DNA of 64,000 bases from Diaporthe sp. PMI_573 (lineage: Eukaryota > Ascomycota > Sordariomycetes > Diaporthales > Diaporthaceae). Each line of letters starts with the position of its first letter. Position 1 is the first letter of the stretch. This document shows positions 45,043 through 55,855 of the stretch, in pieces. Below the pieces are notes generated by a model, which searched no databases, was not told the origin of the DNA, and saw nothing but the letters and a program-made list of their open reading frames with translations. The translations under genes and the position numbers were made by a program. Location: NCBI GenBank assembly GCA_021399435.1, contig JAJTUP010000003.1, forward strand, positions 992,001-1,056,000. The letters are read 5' to 3'.

Positions 45043-47839
45043 TCACCCAACCGACAATCTCTCTAGCCTATCTTGCAGGGCATCCACAAGAGCAGTCTCC
45101 CTGTCCAAGAGACTCCTGACCTGGGATACCTTCGCCTTCCTCAGCTCAGATGGTATCCTGAGGCTCACTACAGAAGACCCAGGGCTACTCTCCGCGTTCC
45201 CTTCGCCTGCTCTATCCTTGCCGCCCTCCAAGCCTGCCAGCTGCCCTGCCAGCTCGTCCTTGAGGCTCCTGATCTCCCGGATACGTTCCGCTGGTCGCTG
45301 TGACTTGGGCGCGCCAGCCACCACTACTGCACCCTTGCCGCTCTCACCAGACTCTGACAGACTCTGCTCGACTGTCTTGACCTCCTCTACCCATGCCTTT
45401 TCCTTGTCGCTGAGCTCGCGACTCGTCTTCTGCTGGACCTTCTTCCTCAGGTTCTCGAACCTCTGCATCAACTCTTCCTGCTTCTTCCGTCGCGCAAACA
45501 CAGCTCGGGTGAGGCGTGTATCGTCCGACTCGGTTCCATCATCCCCGCCCGTGACTCTGTCGATCCTGCTCTTCAGTTCATTGGCCTTGTTAATCTGCTC
45601 CTTCAGCTCCGTCCGCAAAGCATCGCATCTTCGGAAGAGCTCCGAGACTGCCTCATTAAGACGGCCCGACTCCGTGCTGATGATTTGATGCGCGTTGGAG
45701 AACACCTTGAGTGTAGCTGGCGACAGGCGGATTTGCTGCTGCATCAGAGCCACGTGCCTGCTTGTCATCAGCAGTTGCTGCATCTTATGCAAGTTTGATG
45801 GTTGGTCAAAAACTGCAGAAGGCTGATATGCAGGTCGTGGCGTGAACAACTCCATCGGGACCTTCTGCTCTGGTGTGGGCTCGTAGAATGGCGTAGGGGA
45901 AGATGCCGATTTGATGGGTGGGAGCTCATCCTCGGGCGTTTCGAGTTGTAGGGCTAATGGGTCAGATGGCGTGGCTGAAAGAACGAAGTAGCCAAGGTCA
46001 GGGTCACTGATGGCGACACAAGCCGCCAGGGAGTTCCCGGGTGGCCGCTCGATGTAGACTCTCGTGAAGGCCGATTTTCCGCTTGCGATCAAGCCGATTC
46101 TGAAGTCCGACCCAGCCTCCGACTCCGCGTTCAACTCGCTTTCGAGCCGGAAGACCCACGGAGACAAAGACACGTTGGTGATACCAGAGTTGTGCGTGAT
46201 GAAAAAGGAGTATCGAGAAGTCGCATCGTCGCTGAAGACAGGCCAGCAATCAGGTGTCACCTCATGCAACGCAAGGACATCTAGCGTCTCATAGGTCAGC
46301 AGTGAGGGCAAGTCCTCGACGTCAGTGACAACGCTGGCTTTCGATTTGACACGGGGCGGAAGCCACTTCGCCTCGACTCCGTCCAAATCCAGACAGATTC
46401 TGACTTGTCCACTTGTAGACAGAAGACAAATCACAGTCAATGACAGACCCTCCTGTTCGTTCTCGTCAAGTTCCAAGACCTCGTCCTCTCCGAGCATCAG
46501 ATCGTCAGTCTCCATTTTCTGTCCAATGACGCGAATATCCGAGAGTTCCACATCAAGGTCATCTTGCTGGTCCTCGTCTGGGTCCATGTCGAAACAGAAG
46601 GGTCCTTGGAGCCTGGGTATCAACCCTGGATGTGTAGGGCGCCGGTATACCTCGATGGGTGGCTCTCCAAGTGAATCTTGAATGATTTTGGGCTCCTGGT
46701 TATCCAGATCAGACATCCACTCGAGTTGCTGCTGTGCAAGTAGCTTGTCTTGTGGAGAGACCTCGGGGTCGTCCTGGATGGCTGCTAGCTTGGCCACGAT
46801 AGAGACGGAGAGAGAAGGAACCAGAGTAGGAGGCGGAGCCCAGAGCTCTGGGAGAAGCGGGCACAACGCGTAGACGTCGCCTCCCCTCATGGCAATGTAC
46901 AGAGTCATTGAAGACCAGAGCCCGGAGCCCCTGGCGGCAAAAGCTGCAGCTGCTACTTCCATGTCGAACATGTCTGGCGAGAAGGAAGTATTTGTTGCAG
47001 TCAACGATGCTGTGAAGTCCTGATCCAGAGTGACCCCATTGGCCAATTTCTTCAGATCGACACACAGCGTCGGCGCGTCAAACGACCATCGATCGGCCGG
47101 GGAGACCTCCCAGACCCGAACCACAGCATCCTCCGTGACTGTGACTAGTGATGTGCCTTTGACACCGAGAGGATGCCAGATGGCGGACATGACCGCGGAT
47201 TTTGATGTAACATGAGTCGTTGGCCCCAGCGTGAAGAATTTAGGTTTTAAAGGGTTGCTGTCCGGCGCGGTGAGATGCGAGGAATCGGGGAGGACGCAGA
47301 TATGTACAGTATGGGCTGTCAGGACTGCCAGGTAGTTGGAGTTTGGCGAGACGACGATTTGCCTGATCTCGTCGGCCACAGGAGTCTTGATGATCTGCGA
47401 GCATCGTCAGCGCGAGGTCCAGTCGCAGTCGCGGTCGCAGGCCATGTCCAGCGTGTGTTTGCTCGTCACAACAACTTACCCTGTATCCCTCCGCAGGTCT
47501 GCCCTCCGAGCCTTCGGTGCTATTCCGTGTCTCGTCGTAGATTGAGAAAGAGCCATTTGAATCCTCTCTCTTGACGCGAGTGCTGGCTCCCTTCTCCGCC
47601 CAGGTTTCCTTCAGGTACACCAAGTCTCCCCATCGTATCTCCCGGTTGACTGCCACAAAGACTTCGGTTCCGCGGCGCGCGATGGTCCGGCGCGGACCAG
47701 GTCGTGATTTCTTATTGGAAGAGTAAGGGGAGAAAACGGATGCGTCGAGGTCCTCTGATGTTGCCTTGAACAGGTTGTGCCCCGGAGCTGGCTTGCTCAG
47801 CCAGCTCGGGGTGTAAGATTTGACCTTGATGTTTGACAT
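45043..47839 (-). CDS. nup82: Nucleoporin Nup82 (Nup88 family)
   Basis: Component of the cytoplasmic-side nuclear pore complex that supports mRNA export with Nup159 and Nsp1. Read as complement(join(45043..47394, 47480..47839)), 903 aa; the 85-bp intron (GTAAGT...CTCGCAG) joins EGYR to IIKTPVADEIRQIVVSPNSNYLAVLT in frame. The N-terminal half is beta-propeller-like, with blade sequences such as YLAVLTAHTVHICVLP and VMSAIWHPLGVKGTSLVTVTEDAVVRVWEV. The C-terminal third (from about LMQQQIRLSPATLKVF) is heptad-rich coiled coil (ELKEQINKANELKSRID; RRKKQEELMQRFENLRKKVQQK), as expected for docking to Nup159/Nsp1. The start NIKVKSYTPSWLSKPAPGH fits fungal Nup82 as I remember it. It diverges from the CBP20 gene with 398 bp between starts. 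Confidence 0.88.
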
Positions 47840-48237
47840 GTTTTGCGACCCAGGCCACTGCTCCTGGGGGGTAGCAGTGTTAGCAAAATGGGTTGCCGGC
47901 TGCGGTGATTTGATTCATGCGGTAGGTCGTTGAAAGTGTTGCAAGGCTGGTCAAGTTTGGACAAGGAAAACGTCTGTCGAAGATGGAGGTGGAAGAGCCA
48001 GAGCCTAACCCAACAACAAACGTGCAGCAGGAGAGGCGGCAGGGGTGAGCTTTACTTTACATTTTTAGCGCGTGCTTTTGAGCTTCCTACCCGCGCCTGG
48101 GTAACCTTGAGCGTCCCGGACGGTTGGGACCCACATCTGCCACATGCAGCTGCAGCTCACTTTCAACTTACACCAGTAGAGCGACAGCAATTCATCTACT
48201 GAATCGATCCTCTACGTTCCACCACATTCATGACAAG
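47840..48237. promoter_or_regulatory. Shared divergent promoter interval of nup82 and cbc2
   Basis: 398 bp between the two ATGs; no coding sequence and no assignable binding site. Confidence 0.5.
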
Positions 48238-48915
48238 ATGAGACCACACGTCCGAAGCACAGTCGATCGGCTTGACCGGCCAAGCGCCTACTACAACAGT
48301 CGGGCAAGTTTTTCCTCACTGCCATGAACATGGATTCGCAAGCTGACATTAACCACCTGGGTCACAGTCCAACAAGCGCGGCCGTCGCAACGACCGTGGC
48401 GACGAGCACAACGGCGACGCCGAGCCCGAGCAACCCCCAGAGGACCCCCTCGCGAACGCGACCACGCTCTACGTGGGAAACCTATCGTTCTACACCACCG
48501 AGGAGCAGGTCTACGAGCTCTTCTCCAAGTGCGGCGAGATCAAGCGGCTGGTCATGGGGCTGGACCGGTTCAACAAGACGCCCTGCGGCTTCTGCTTCGT
48601 CGAGTACTACACGCACCAGGACGCGCTAGACTGCATGAAGTACATCGGTGGCACAAAGCTGGACGAGCGCATCATCCGGACGGACCTGGACCCGGGATTC
48701 GAGGAGGGCAGGCAATACGGCCGTGGCAAGTCTGGTGGACAGGTACGTTGCTACGCAGCAGGCCCCTATCGCCGATGGTGTCGCTGACCACACCATCATC
48801 ACAGGTGAGAGACGAGTACAGAGAAGAGTTCGACGAAGGCAGAGGAGGCCTGGGCAGGGCCCTGCAAGGAAGAGAACGCAGCCTCGAGAACGACGATTAC
48901 AACCGCCTTGGCTAG
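48238..48915 (+). CDS. cbc2: Nuclear cap-binding complex small subunit CBP20 (Cbc2), with a GC-AG first intron
   Basis: Binds the m7G cap of RNA polymerase II transcripts together with CBP80, supporting splicing and export. Read as join(48238..48303, 48368..48742, 48805..48915), 183 aa. Exon 1 encodes [14 protein letters not shown], the hallmark CBP20 N terminus with the cap-stacking tyrosines. The RRM follows with RNP2 [20 protein letters not shown] and RNP1 CGFCFVEYY. The tail has the cap-binding sequence [32 protein letters not shown]. Intron 1 (48304-48367) starts with GCAAGT, not GT, and ends GTCACAG; no GT donor nearby preserves the frame. Intron 2 (48743-48804) is GT-AG. The ATG at 48324 lies inside intron 1 and opens an unrelated frame, which is a trap for gene callers. 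Confidence 0.94.
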
Positions 48916-49559
48916 AGGCAGCATGCCTGAATGGATCGATCAAGACATGCTCCAATGGCATGCGAATAATTGGGGCTTAGCGACACTAAGCTGAGGATAT
49001 CACTGTCCATCGAGAGGTACGGGCATGCATTCTGGAGGGCATCCCATGATCCGCCCCTGAAGCATAGGTTCACTCAGCTTATACTAAAAGATAGGATGCC
49101 ACAGGCTGGCCTCTCGCAGGTGACTGGTTGATGGCACGGGCAGCATTGATATCAGGATGGTCAAGCGCAAGGCGCTTTATTGGACGCCGAGCTGTGCCTT
49201 TGATCATGGATCTGGGCTCTCTGCTTTTGCTAGACGTATCTACACTATGCTAATTCCGTCCAACCAAGTTCATATTCTTACAAATCTATGCCATGGCTTT
49301 GCATGATGTCCCCATACGAGACGCCTCAGTCATCGTCCATACCTCCTCCTCCCCACCTCAGAACACTGCCTATTTCGGGAGTCTGCGGGGGCAATATCCT
49401 CCTACCTCGTTCGCGCGTCTCTCGTTCAAAGTCTCCATCGTATGCTTCGTGACCAAGTTCAATCGGGCGCCTTTATATTCCATGTAGAATGCAGCGACTT
49501 GATGCCCAGCATACTGGACCCCAACGTTCGCAAGTGACCATATCTTCGAGCACCACCGT
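48916..49559. other. Convergent intergenic interval
   Basis: 644 bp of 3' flanks of cbc2 and the mL60 gene. Nothing else is recognised. Confidence 0.5.
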
Positions 49560-49989
49560 CTAGTATCCAGGAGGATTGAGCCGCTGTGACACCCTCGTCC
49601 ACTTGGGTAGTTCTGCAGACACGCTCAAGTCAGCCAGAGGAGAAAGAAAGCCATGGGTAGACGTTGCTGCACGCCAAATCCCAACCAACCACCCGCGGGC
49701 TCGACCTACTGTGTATTCCCTTCCGGTACCTCTTCTCCTTGCGGTCGAAGATGGTGTACTTGTCCTTGGCCCGCATCTCCTCCTCCTTGGGCATCTCAGC
49801 CTTCCACCGCTCAACGGACTTGGTCGTCTCGCCCTTCTTGGCCAGCGCGCTGTCGAGCGTCGCCACGACCGAGTCGACCGCCCGGAGGCGGAGCCGCTGC
49901 CGCCGCTTCTGGAACTTGGACAGCCGCCAGGGGGTCTTCCACAGTAGGCCGCTGCTTAACGGGTTTGTGAATCTGAAGGCCCCAAACAT
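49560..49989 (-). CDS. mrpl31: Mitochondrial large ribosomal subunit protein mL60 (yeast Mrpl31)
   Basis: A small basic protein of the mitoribosome large subunit. Read as complement(join(49560..49612, 49710..49989)), 110 aa, with a 97-bp intron (GTAGGT...CTGCAG). Diagnostic sequence: FGAFRFTNPLSSGLLWKTPWRLS at the start, then KFQKRRQRLRLRAVDSVV, KDKYTIFDRKEKRYRKGIH and, after the intron, KLPKWTRVSQRLNPPGY at the C terminus. This ending is what confirms the intron; the unspliced frame continues into unrelated sequence. Length and charge suit the family. It diverges from trs20. Confidence 0.93.
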
Positions 49990-50381
49990 GGCTGCCGGAT
50001 TGGGGGTGGGTTTCGGTCGTGGGGGAGAGTGGGTTGGCGGACACGACGGTTGCTGGACGTTGTCGGCGCTCGAGGATGGGGAATTTTAATGGTCGATCGC
50101 GCGCCGGGCTGGAAGGCCAAAAGAATGGAGCTAGCTAGCACCCTGTGCTGTACAACGTAGTTTGGGTGGGGGCCCAATCGGTAGGTACCGTGTCTGTGGG
50201 GGCTTCCCTGCGGCCGGCCCACCTCACGCCGCAACCTGGGAGGACCGACCGACGATGGGACAGAGGCACTCCCATTCCCGACCGTCAGTCCCGTCCGGCC
50301 ACAAGGTGTGTTTCCTCAGAAGCACGGCAGGAGAAACAGGAGAGCCAGGAACCTACCAGATGATCGATCGATAACGGAACC
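49990..50381. promoter_or_regulatory. Shared divergent promoter interval of mL60 and trs20
   Basis: 392 bp between the start codons. A five-codon upstream ORF (ATG at about 50360) precedes the trs20 start. No defined motif is called. Confidence 0.45.
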
Positions 50382-51000
50382 ATGTCCTACTACTTTGCCA
50401 TCATCGGCACCCAAGACAACCCCGTCTTCGAGCACGAGTTCGGAACCTCCAAGCAGGGCGGCGATGGGCAGTCGCGCTTCTCGGACCAGGCCCGCCACCT
50501 GAACCAGTTCATCCTGCACAGCGCGCTGGACGTCGTCGAGGAGGTTCAGTGGAATAACGGACAATTGTACGCAGAGATAACCTGTGTCCCCTTCTCACGA
50601 CCACGACCACGACCACGACCCGCGTCCCTCACAGCATGCCCCCGTCCCGTCCCGAATGCTGAGCGAGCACCGGCTGACCACTGACCCGAGCAGGTACCTC
50701 AAGGTGATCGACAAGTTCTTCAACAACTACATCTCGTGCTTCGTGACGGGCGCCAACGTCAAGTTCCTCCTGCTTCACCAGCCCTTCGGCGGCACCTCCT
50801 CGTCCGGCTCCCGCTCGTCCACCTCAATCGCCGCGAACCCCACCAGCGCCGCCACCGAGGAGGCCATCAAGAGCTTCTTCCTCGAGGTCTACGAGAACTG
50901 GGTCAAGGCCGTTATGAGCCCCTTCTACAAGGTCAACCAGGAGGTCAAGAGCCCCATCTTCAGGCAACGGGTCTTTGCTGCGGGGAGGAAGTACTTGTAG
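50382..51000 (+). CDS. trs20: TRAPP complex subunit Trs20 (sedlin/TRAPPC2)
   Basis: A core subunit of the TRAPP tethering complexes in ER-Golgi and Golgi traffic; its longin-type fold helps link the core to TRAPPIII/II-specific subunits. Read as join(50382..50566, 50694..51000), 163 aa. The start SYYFAIIGTQDNPVFEHEFG and RHLNQFILHSALDVVEE are hallmark sedlin sequence. The intron (127 bp, GTACGC...GAGCAG) joins NNGQL to YLKVIDKFFNNYISCFVTGANVKFLLLH, and the last helix is FFLEVYENWVKAVMSPFYKVN. A Ser/Gly/Thr-rich loop (GGTSSSGSRSSTSIAAN) is inserted before the last helix, longer than in animals. A CACGAC microsatellite lies in the intron. Confidence 0.95.
50596..50620. repeat. (CACGAC)n repeat in the trs20 intron
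   Basis: Four 6-bp copies within the 50567-50693 intron. Confidence 0.9.
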
Positions 51001-51592
51001 TCGCATTGGGTTGGTCATATGGGCGCTATTTGGTGTCTGTTGGATGGGCGGGGCTTCAGACAGGCGCAGGGTACTGGGAAAGGTCATAGACATCATAGAC
51101 CAAGGGTCACCGTGGCGGTGGCAAGAGGCCAGACGTGAGTTGCACCCAGTTACGTTGCAGACTTGGTGGAAGAACACCTGTCCGGCCGATTGCTCTCGCC
51201 GTCTAGTCCCAGAGGCATCGAGTCATGCATCACATCACAATCACAGCAAAAGAAACAAGCAGTTCGGTATGTTCATCAAGTGTATTTGCTGGCGCACTTG
51301 TCTTTCGACCAAAGGGCGGTCGTCGCCTAATTCCGACGCCCTGTCATTCCGGTTGATCCGTGATACCCCAACGCCCAAAATCAACAAATGTCGCAGAAGC
51401 CTCCGCCCAGCTTTGCTGCTGTATGATCATCAAACAAGTCCACTCAACCCCAGCGGTCCCCGACCTCTAGTTGCCTTGCCCATGCTGTATCGCGAAGGTG
51501 CCGAAAGAGCACAAGTGCAAAAACAACAGAATGCAGCCGTTCCTCCACGCGCGCTTCCCCACTCGACCGATATCGAGAGAAAGAGAAGCCGC
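51001..51592. other. Convergent intergenic interval
   Basis: 592 bp with 3' flanks of trs20 and histone H4. No coding sequence is recognised. Confidence 0.5.
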
Positions 51593-52215
<623 letters not shown>

Positions 52216-53105
52216 CTTGAATGAAGTTGATGAAGAAAAGTGTGGTGTTTAGTTGATGAAGATGATGTCGCGGTGGACAGATGGATGGATGGATGATTGA
52301 TGGGGTTTGTGGATGTTGATTGATGAACAGAGTGAGAGGGAGGAGATAAGAAGGAGGGAAAACGCGAGATACGGGGGAAGTCGGTTAATAAGGGGGGAGT
52401 GGGCAGTTGACTGATCTGGGTGATCTGAGTTGTGGTTTCTGGCAGGCGCTAGTCAGTTTTGGGGGCTGCTCTTTCCAACGCTTTAAAAAACGAATTTGCA
52501 GCTGCGAAAGCGACCTCAAATCCATGCGGCCTTGGGCGTGCAAAACCGGCTCTTTCACTGTTGTTTGGCCGTCGGGGTGGCCCGTGCACACGGTCTCCTG
52601 GCGTCTCGGCTTGCAGGGATCCGCCTTAGCCTCCGCATTCCGCTAAGGTGACCCCCGCCGAATCGTTCTCCTTGGGGCCTTCGAGAAAGTCATTATATTC
52701 ATCCAGGACCGCCCACTCCTTAGACACAAAGCCCGGGCTTCTCCCTCAACCTCGTCCTTACGTTCTCTTCACATCAGGCTACCAACAGAATCCCTTTGCA
52801 GCATACAGACCCGAATGCTTGGCCCTCCACAAGCCGATGCGGCGCCCCGAGACACAGCTCAAAAAGCCTCCGTGAATATAGTACTTCTGCTATATTGACG
52901 GCAAAAACACGGGCTGACGAAAATCAGCACACAATGTTGTTGGCGCACCGGGTTGGGACTGGCTGCGCACAGACCACCTGCGCACCCTCGAGGCCCTACA
53001 ATTCAGAGCAAGACTTGAGAGCATCGCCTGTCTTATATCCCTCCTGTGACACATAAAGCAATATTATTAATTTAGAAACATATTATGTAAATATTACTTT
53101 TAATC
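52216..53105. promoter_or_regulatory. Histone H4 promoter and adjoining intergenic DNA
   Basis: On the minus strand the leader next to the ATG is CT/CA-rich with a GATG/CATC repeat (about 52270-52300). A TTATTAA stretch near 52385-52391 could act as a TATA-like element. Beyond about 52650 the sequence is ordinary intergenic DNA that becomes AT-rich from 53040, where the inverted-repeat block begins. No H3 or other gene is seen. Confidence 0.5.
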
Positions 53106-53185
53106 ACTATTTTTTAATAGTTCTAGGTGATTTCGTTTTTAATCCGTGTACGTACGCTTCTTAAGCAGTATGTAGGCGGTCCCTT
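53106..53185 (+). repeat. Left inverted repeat of the 53.1-58.2 kb block
   Basis: The core at 53127-53185 (59 bp, GTGATTTCGTTTTTAATCCG ... GGCGGTCCCTT) matches the reverse complement of 58106-58164 at 56 of 59 positions; all three differences are transitions. Weaker similarity extends outwards to an ACTAT at 53106. No further match inwards. Confidence 0.9.
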
Positions 53186-53215
53186 CATACGGTGGTAAAC
53201 GCTTAACACCCAGCG

Positions 53216-53241
53216 TTTTTTTTTTTTAAAAAAAAAAAAAA
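53216..53241. repeat. T12-A14 palindromic homopolymer
   Basis: A run of 12 T followed directly by 14 A, lying just inside the left inverted repeat. Confidence 0.95.
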
Positions 53242-53354
53242 TGCCGATAACAGTAGGTTTAGTAGACGATTGTCTGTGGCACGTGGCCCAGACTGGACTA
53301 TAAGCCCATTAGTTTGTGGTATATATCAATTTGGAGGAGGGACACAGTTCACAC

Positions 53355-53610
53355 CTTGTCGTAGGCTGTCTGGATCATCGAAAGGTCCTGGAAAGAGAAA
53401 ACGCCATGCATTGAAGCACGATTTGACTTTCTCAGTAGGACCGAGCAGCAAGGACCAGATACTGGGAGTCTTGGAGTCATGATCCTGCTCCGAGAGAAGG
53501 CCAGTTCTACATAGAATGATGAAGGTAGCGGCAACGAACGAAGCGCCCAGGAGGGCGATGTGGGAGGAAGCATTGAGGTCAAGGAGTTGCAACATGATGG
53601 CGACGATCAT
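53355..53610 (-). pseudogene. Truncated cytochrome P450 N-terminal fragment
   Basis: The frame from MIVAIMLQLLDLNASSHI has a hydrophobic anchor (HIALLGASFVAATFIILC), then KVKSCFNAWRFLF. A one-base frame change then gives LSMIQTAYDK. The order 'anchor, NAW.FL, MIQ.AYDK' is the usual start of membrane P450s just before the first beta sheet, so this is probably a P450 5' end. Nothing resembling the I-helix, ExxR or haem-Cys region follows: the frame ends and the left inverted repeat lies about 170 bp further on. The frameshift could instead be a misread intron. The fragment is only about 85 residues, so the family call is tentative. Confidence 0.45.
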
Positions 53611-54280
53611 AACCAAATGAGCCAAGGATGTCTGAATAGAACGTTTTATGTATAATACAAGCTTCGATGTGTGCCTGTCGGGCTTGTGCCAGTCAGTCCG
53701 ACAGGCACACCTCGACTGATACATGCCTTTTTGACGTGCCCACCCACCCACCCACCCATCCATCCATTGCCAGAAGGGACTTTAACGGTGTAGCGCCAAA
53801 TTCAACGTTGGCCCGCCGTGGCCACCATGGCCACCATATCCGCCACGTTTCTTCCATGACCTGGGTGTCATCCTTTCAGCAAGACACGATGGGTGGTGAC
53901 GGGCCGATATCATATTGGGAGCTGAGTTAATGATGAACTTGAACGTTTTCCTTATCTGATGGTGAGTTGATTGATATCCACATACCACACCTATCAAACC
54001 GGGCAACCGGGATGAGACATGCTCTTTTGATTTTCAACAAATGAAATGTAGTAAGGCGGCGCAGGGTAACACTTACCTAGACGAGCCAGTTTCCGTGGGC
54101 TGGTCCTGAGGCTCGGCGGCACAGTTGGCCTGTCTACTTAGGTGCATAAGCGAGTACAGGCCCGGCCAGGCAGAAGGATTCACATATTCAGCAGAGCAAT
54201 TAAAATCAGACAGCACTATATTTTATTCCAACTTTCTTCCATCCCACACTACAGGACATCGCGCCCCTAGCTTACCCGTC
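53611..54280. promoter_or_regulatory. Divergent interval between the P450 fragment and the DUF4267-type gene
   Basis: 670 bp with a CACC/CATC tetranucleotide run near 53740-53767. No coding sequence is recognised; it may have served as a shared promoter. Confidence 0.4.
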
Positions 54281-54676
54281 ATGTTTACCAACTTCCAGTA
54301 CCGACATCTACCCGCGCTTTTCACAGCCGCCGCCCAGTGCTGGGGCACTATCTGGCCTCTCATCAGCAGCACCCGAGGCGTCCTCCTGCACTATGGCTTG
54401 CCGGAGCGGGTGGCTGATGTTCCCGAGACGTGGACAGTCTGGCATGTCGGCAATGCCCGCACCGCCTGTCTTGGCATCCTTATGTTTACCTTCTACGCCC
54501 AACGCCGCTACGACGTCCTCGACATCTTCCTAATGGGCACCGGTTACCTGGGGCTTGTGGATTGCTGCATCTTGTGGAATGAGGGGCTTCCAGGGACGGG
54601 CCTCTTCCGCCTTCTCAGCTCGTCCGTCTTTGCTGCCTTGGGCCTCGTCGGCTTCACTCAGGGCCCAACTTCTTAG
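54281..54676 (+). CDS. Small four-helix membrane protein, DUF4267-like
   Basis: 131 aa, single exon, start MFTNFQYRHLPALFT at 54281 (an upstream in-frame ATG at 54125 adds sequence without hydrophobic or conserved character). Three or four hydrophobic segments are visible (residues about 8-28, 60-75, 83-100 and 108-125), with the conserved-looking stretch WTVWHVGNARTACLGILMFTFYAQRRYDVLDIFLMGTGYLGLVD. The pattern 'GxxNxxRG..., two-helix hairpin, D' resembles the fungal DUF4267 family, which is often found near secondary-metabolite genes. That is family knowledge recalled, not searched. Function is unknown. The frame is intact, unlike its SDR neighbour. Confidence 0.65.
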   Translation: MFTNFQYRHLPALFTAAAQCWGTIWPLISSTRGVLLHYGLPERVADVPETWTVWHVGNARTACLGILMFTFYAQRRYDVLDIFLMGTGYLGLVDCCILWNEGLPGTGLFRLLSSSVFAALGLVGFTQGPTS

Positions 54677-54996
54677 GAGCAGTGGCCCCCCGTTCTACGA
54701 GGTTGTGGGATGAATTGCCAAGGCAGACCAAGGCAAGGAAGGGATTCGCACCAACGAGGGGCACGGATGGCACCGTATATAGTTAACTTAGCCGTGCTGA
54801 CCATGCAATAATACCAAACGGGTGCCAAGCCCTATTAGACCTCAAATCTCTACCAATTCAAGAATGACGCCCAGAAGATGACGTTTTCCGGATGACTAGT
54901 TGGTAGACGTGGCCGTTAAACTTTGTCCCACAGCAGCACGAGGAGCCTGGCACCATGGTCCCTGGGCACAAAACCAGGAAAGAAACCATGTCCATG
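54677..54996. other. Intergenic interval inside the inverted-repeat block
   Basis: 320 bp, 3' flank of the DUF4267-type gene and of the convergent broken SDR. Nothing is recognised. Confidence 0.5.
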
Positions 54997-55855
54997 TCAG
55001 ATATTCTCCGAGATCCCTGGCTTAATGCGCTCCAAGATTTCCATCAGCTCAACAAACACCTTTTTCTGTATCCAACCGCCCTCCTCTGAGTCCACATACT
55101 CATGCGGAGTACTGAGCTTGCAATCCTCTAGGCAAACACCATGGCTCTCCCACCCGGCCGCCGCCGCCGAAAGGTACGTCCGGGCGACAGTCGAGAGCCC
55201 GACAACCATGAGGGCCTCAAAGTACCGCGGCCAGGACTTCTCCCGCAGCAGTTGCTATTGGCAGTAACCCAGCTCGACGATATTGAGCACGACCCGCGGC
55301 TTTTCCTTGGTATCTGACATGCGGCCCGCGACTTCGCGCGCGACGAAGAGGCTCATTAGTTTGGTGTCGGCGTAGCGGTTGAACATGTTGTTCCCGCCAC
55401 TGAACGCCTCGAATATGGACGGTGCATTGCGCTCGTCGAATTTGGTCCGTGTTGTGCGCAACGCCGGGACGAATAGAAGGGCCATGAGCCATGTGGGGAT
55501 GACGTTGACTGCCATTAATAGCCTTCGGCCGTATTGTATAGATGGCTGAGGAGTCCGGCGTTCAGGATGATGATGTCTAGGCGCTCAAGTGTGGAAGCGC
55601 GACGGCAGAAGGACTTGACGCTGTCGAACGAGTCCAGCTAGACCTGCCAGACCTCGATTATGTCCGAGGTGCCATCGAGATGCTGTGTAGACTCAATGTC
55701 CTGTTTGGCGGCATTACCCTGTTCAAGGTCCCGGTAACCAAGGATGACCTTGCTGGCATTCAGACAAACAAAGTGACGAGCTGCTTCGAGTCCTAGGCCA
55801 GTGTTGCCACCCGTGATGAGGACAGTCTTGCCTGTGAAGTCTTGGGTGGGATAAG
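54997..55855 (-). pseudogene. Broken short-chain dehydrogenase/reductase (SDR)
   Basis: On the minus strand the sequence reads as an NAD(P)-dependent oxidoreductase: TGKTVLITGGNTGLGLEAARHF (TGxxxGLG cofactor motif), VILGYRDLEQG, IIILNAGLL, then in another frame VNVIPTWLMALLFVPAL and FNRYADTKLMSLFVARE (YxxxK catalytic pair), and after that a C-terminal module ending KKVFVELMEILERIKPGI. Disruptions: an in-frame TAG near 55640, a TAA with frame change near 55510-55517, and another TAG near 55258. No ordinary introns remove them. The domain order is complete, so decay looks recent. CAG-to-TAG changes would fit RIP-type mutation, but other causes are equally possible. Confidence 0.8.

Noticed and set aside
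48324..48629. Frame starting MNMDSQAD as the N terminus of CBP20
   Set aside because: It starts inside intron 1 and is in the wrong frame for the RRM; the conserved N terminus is the exon at 48238-48303.
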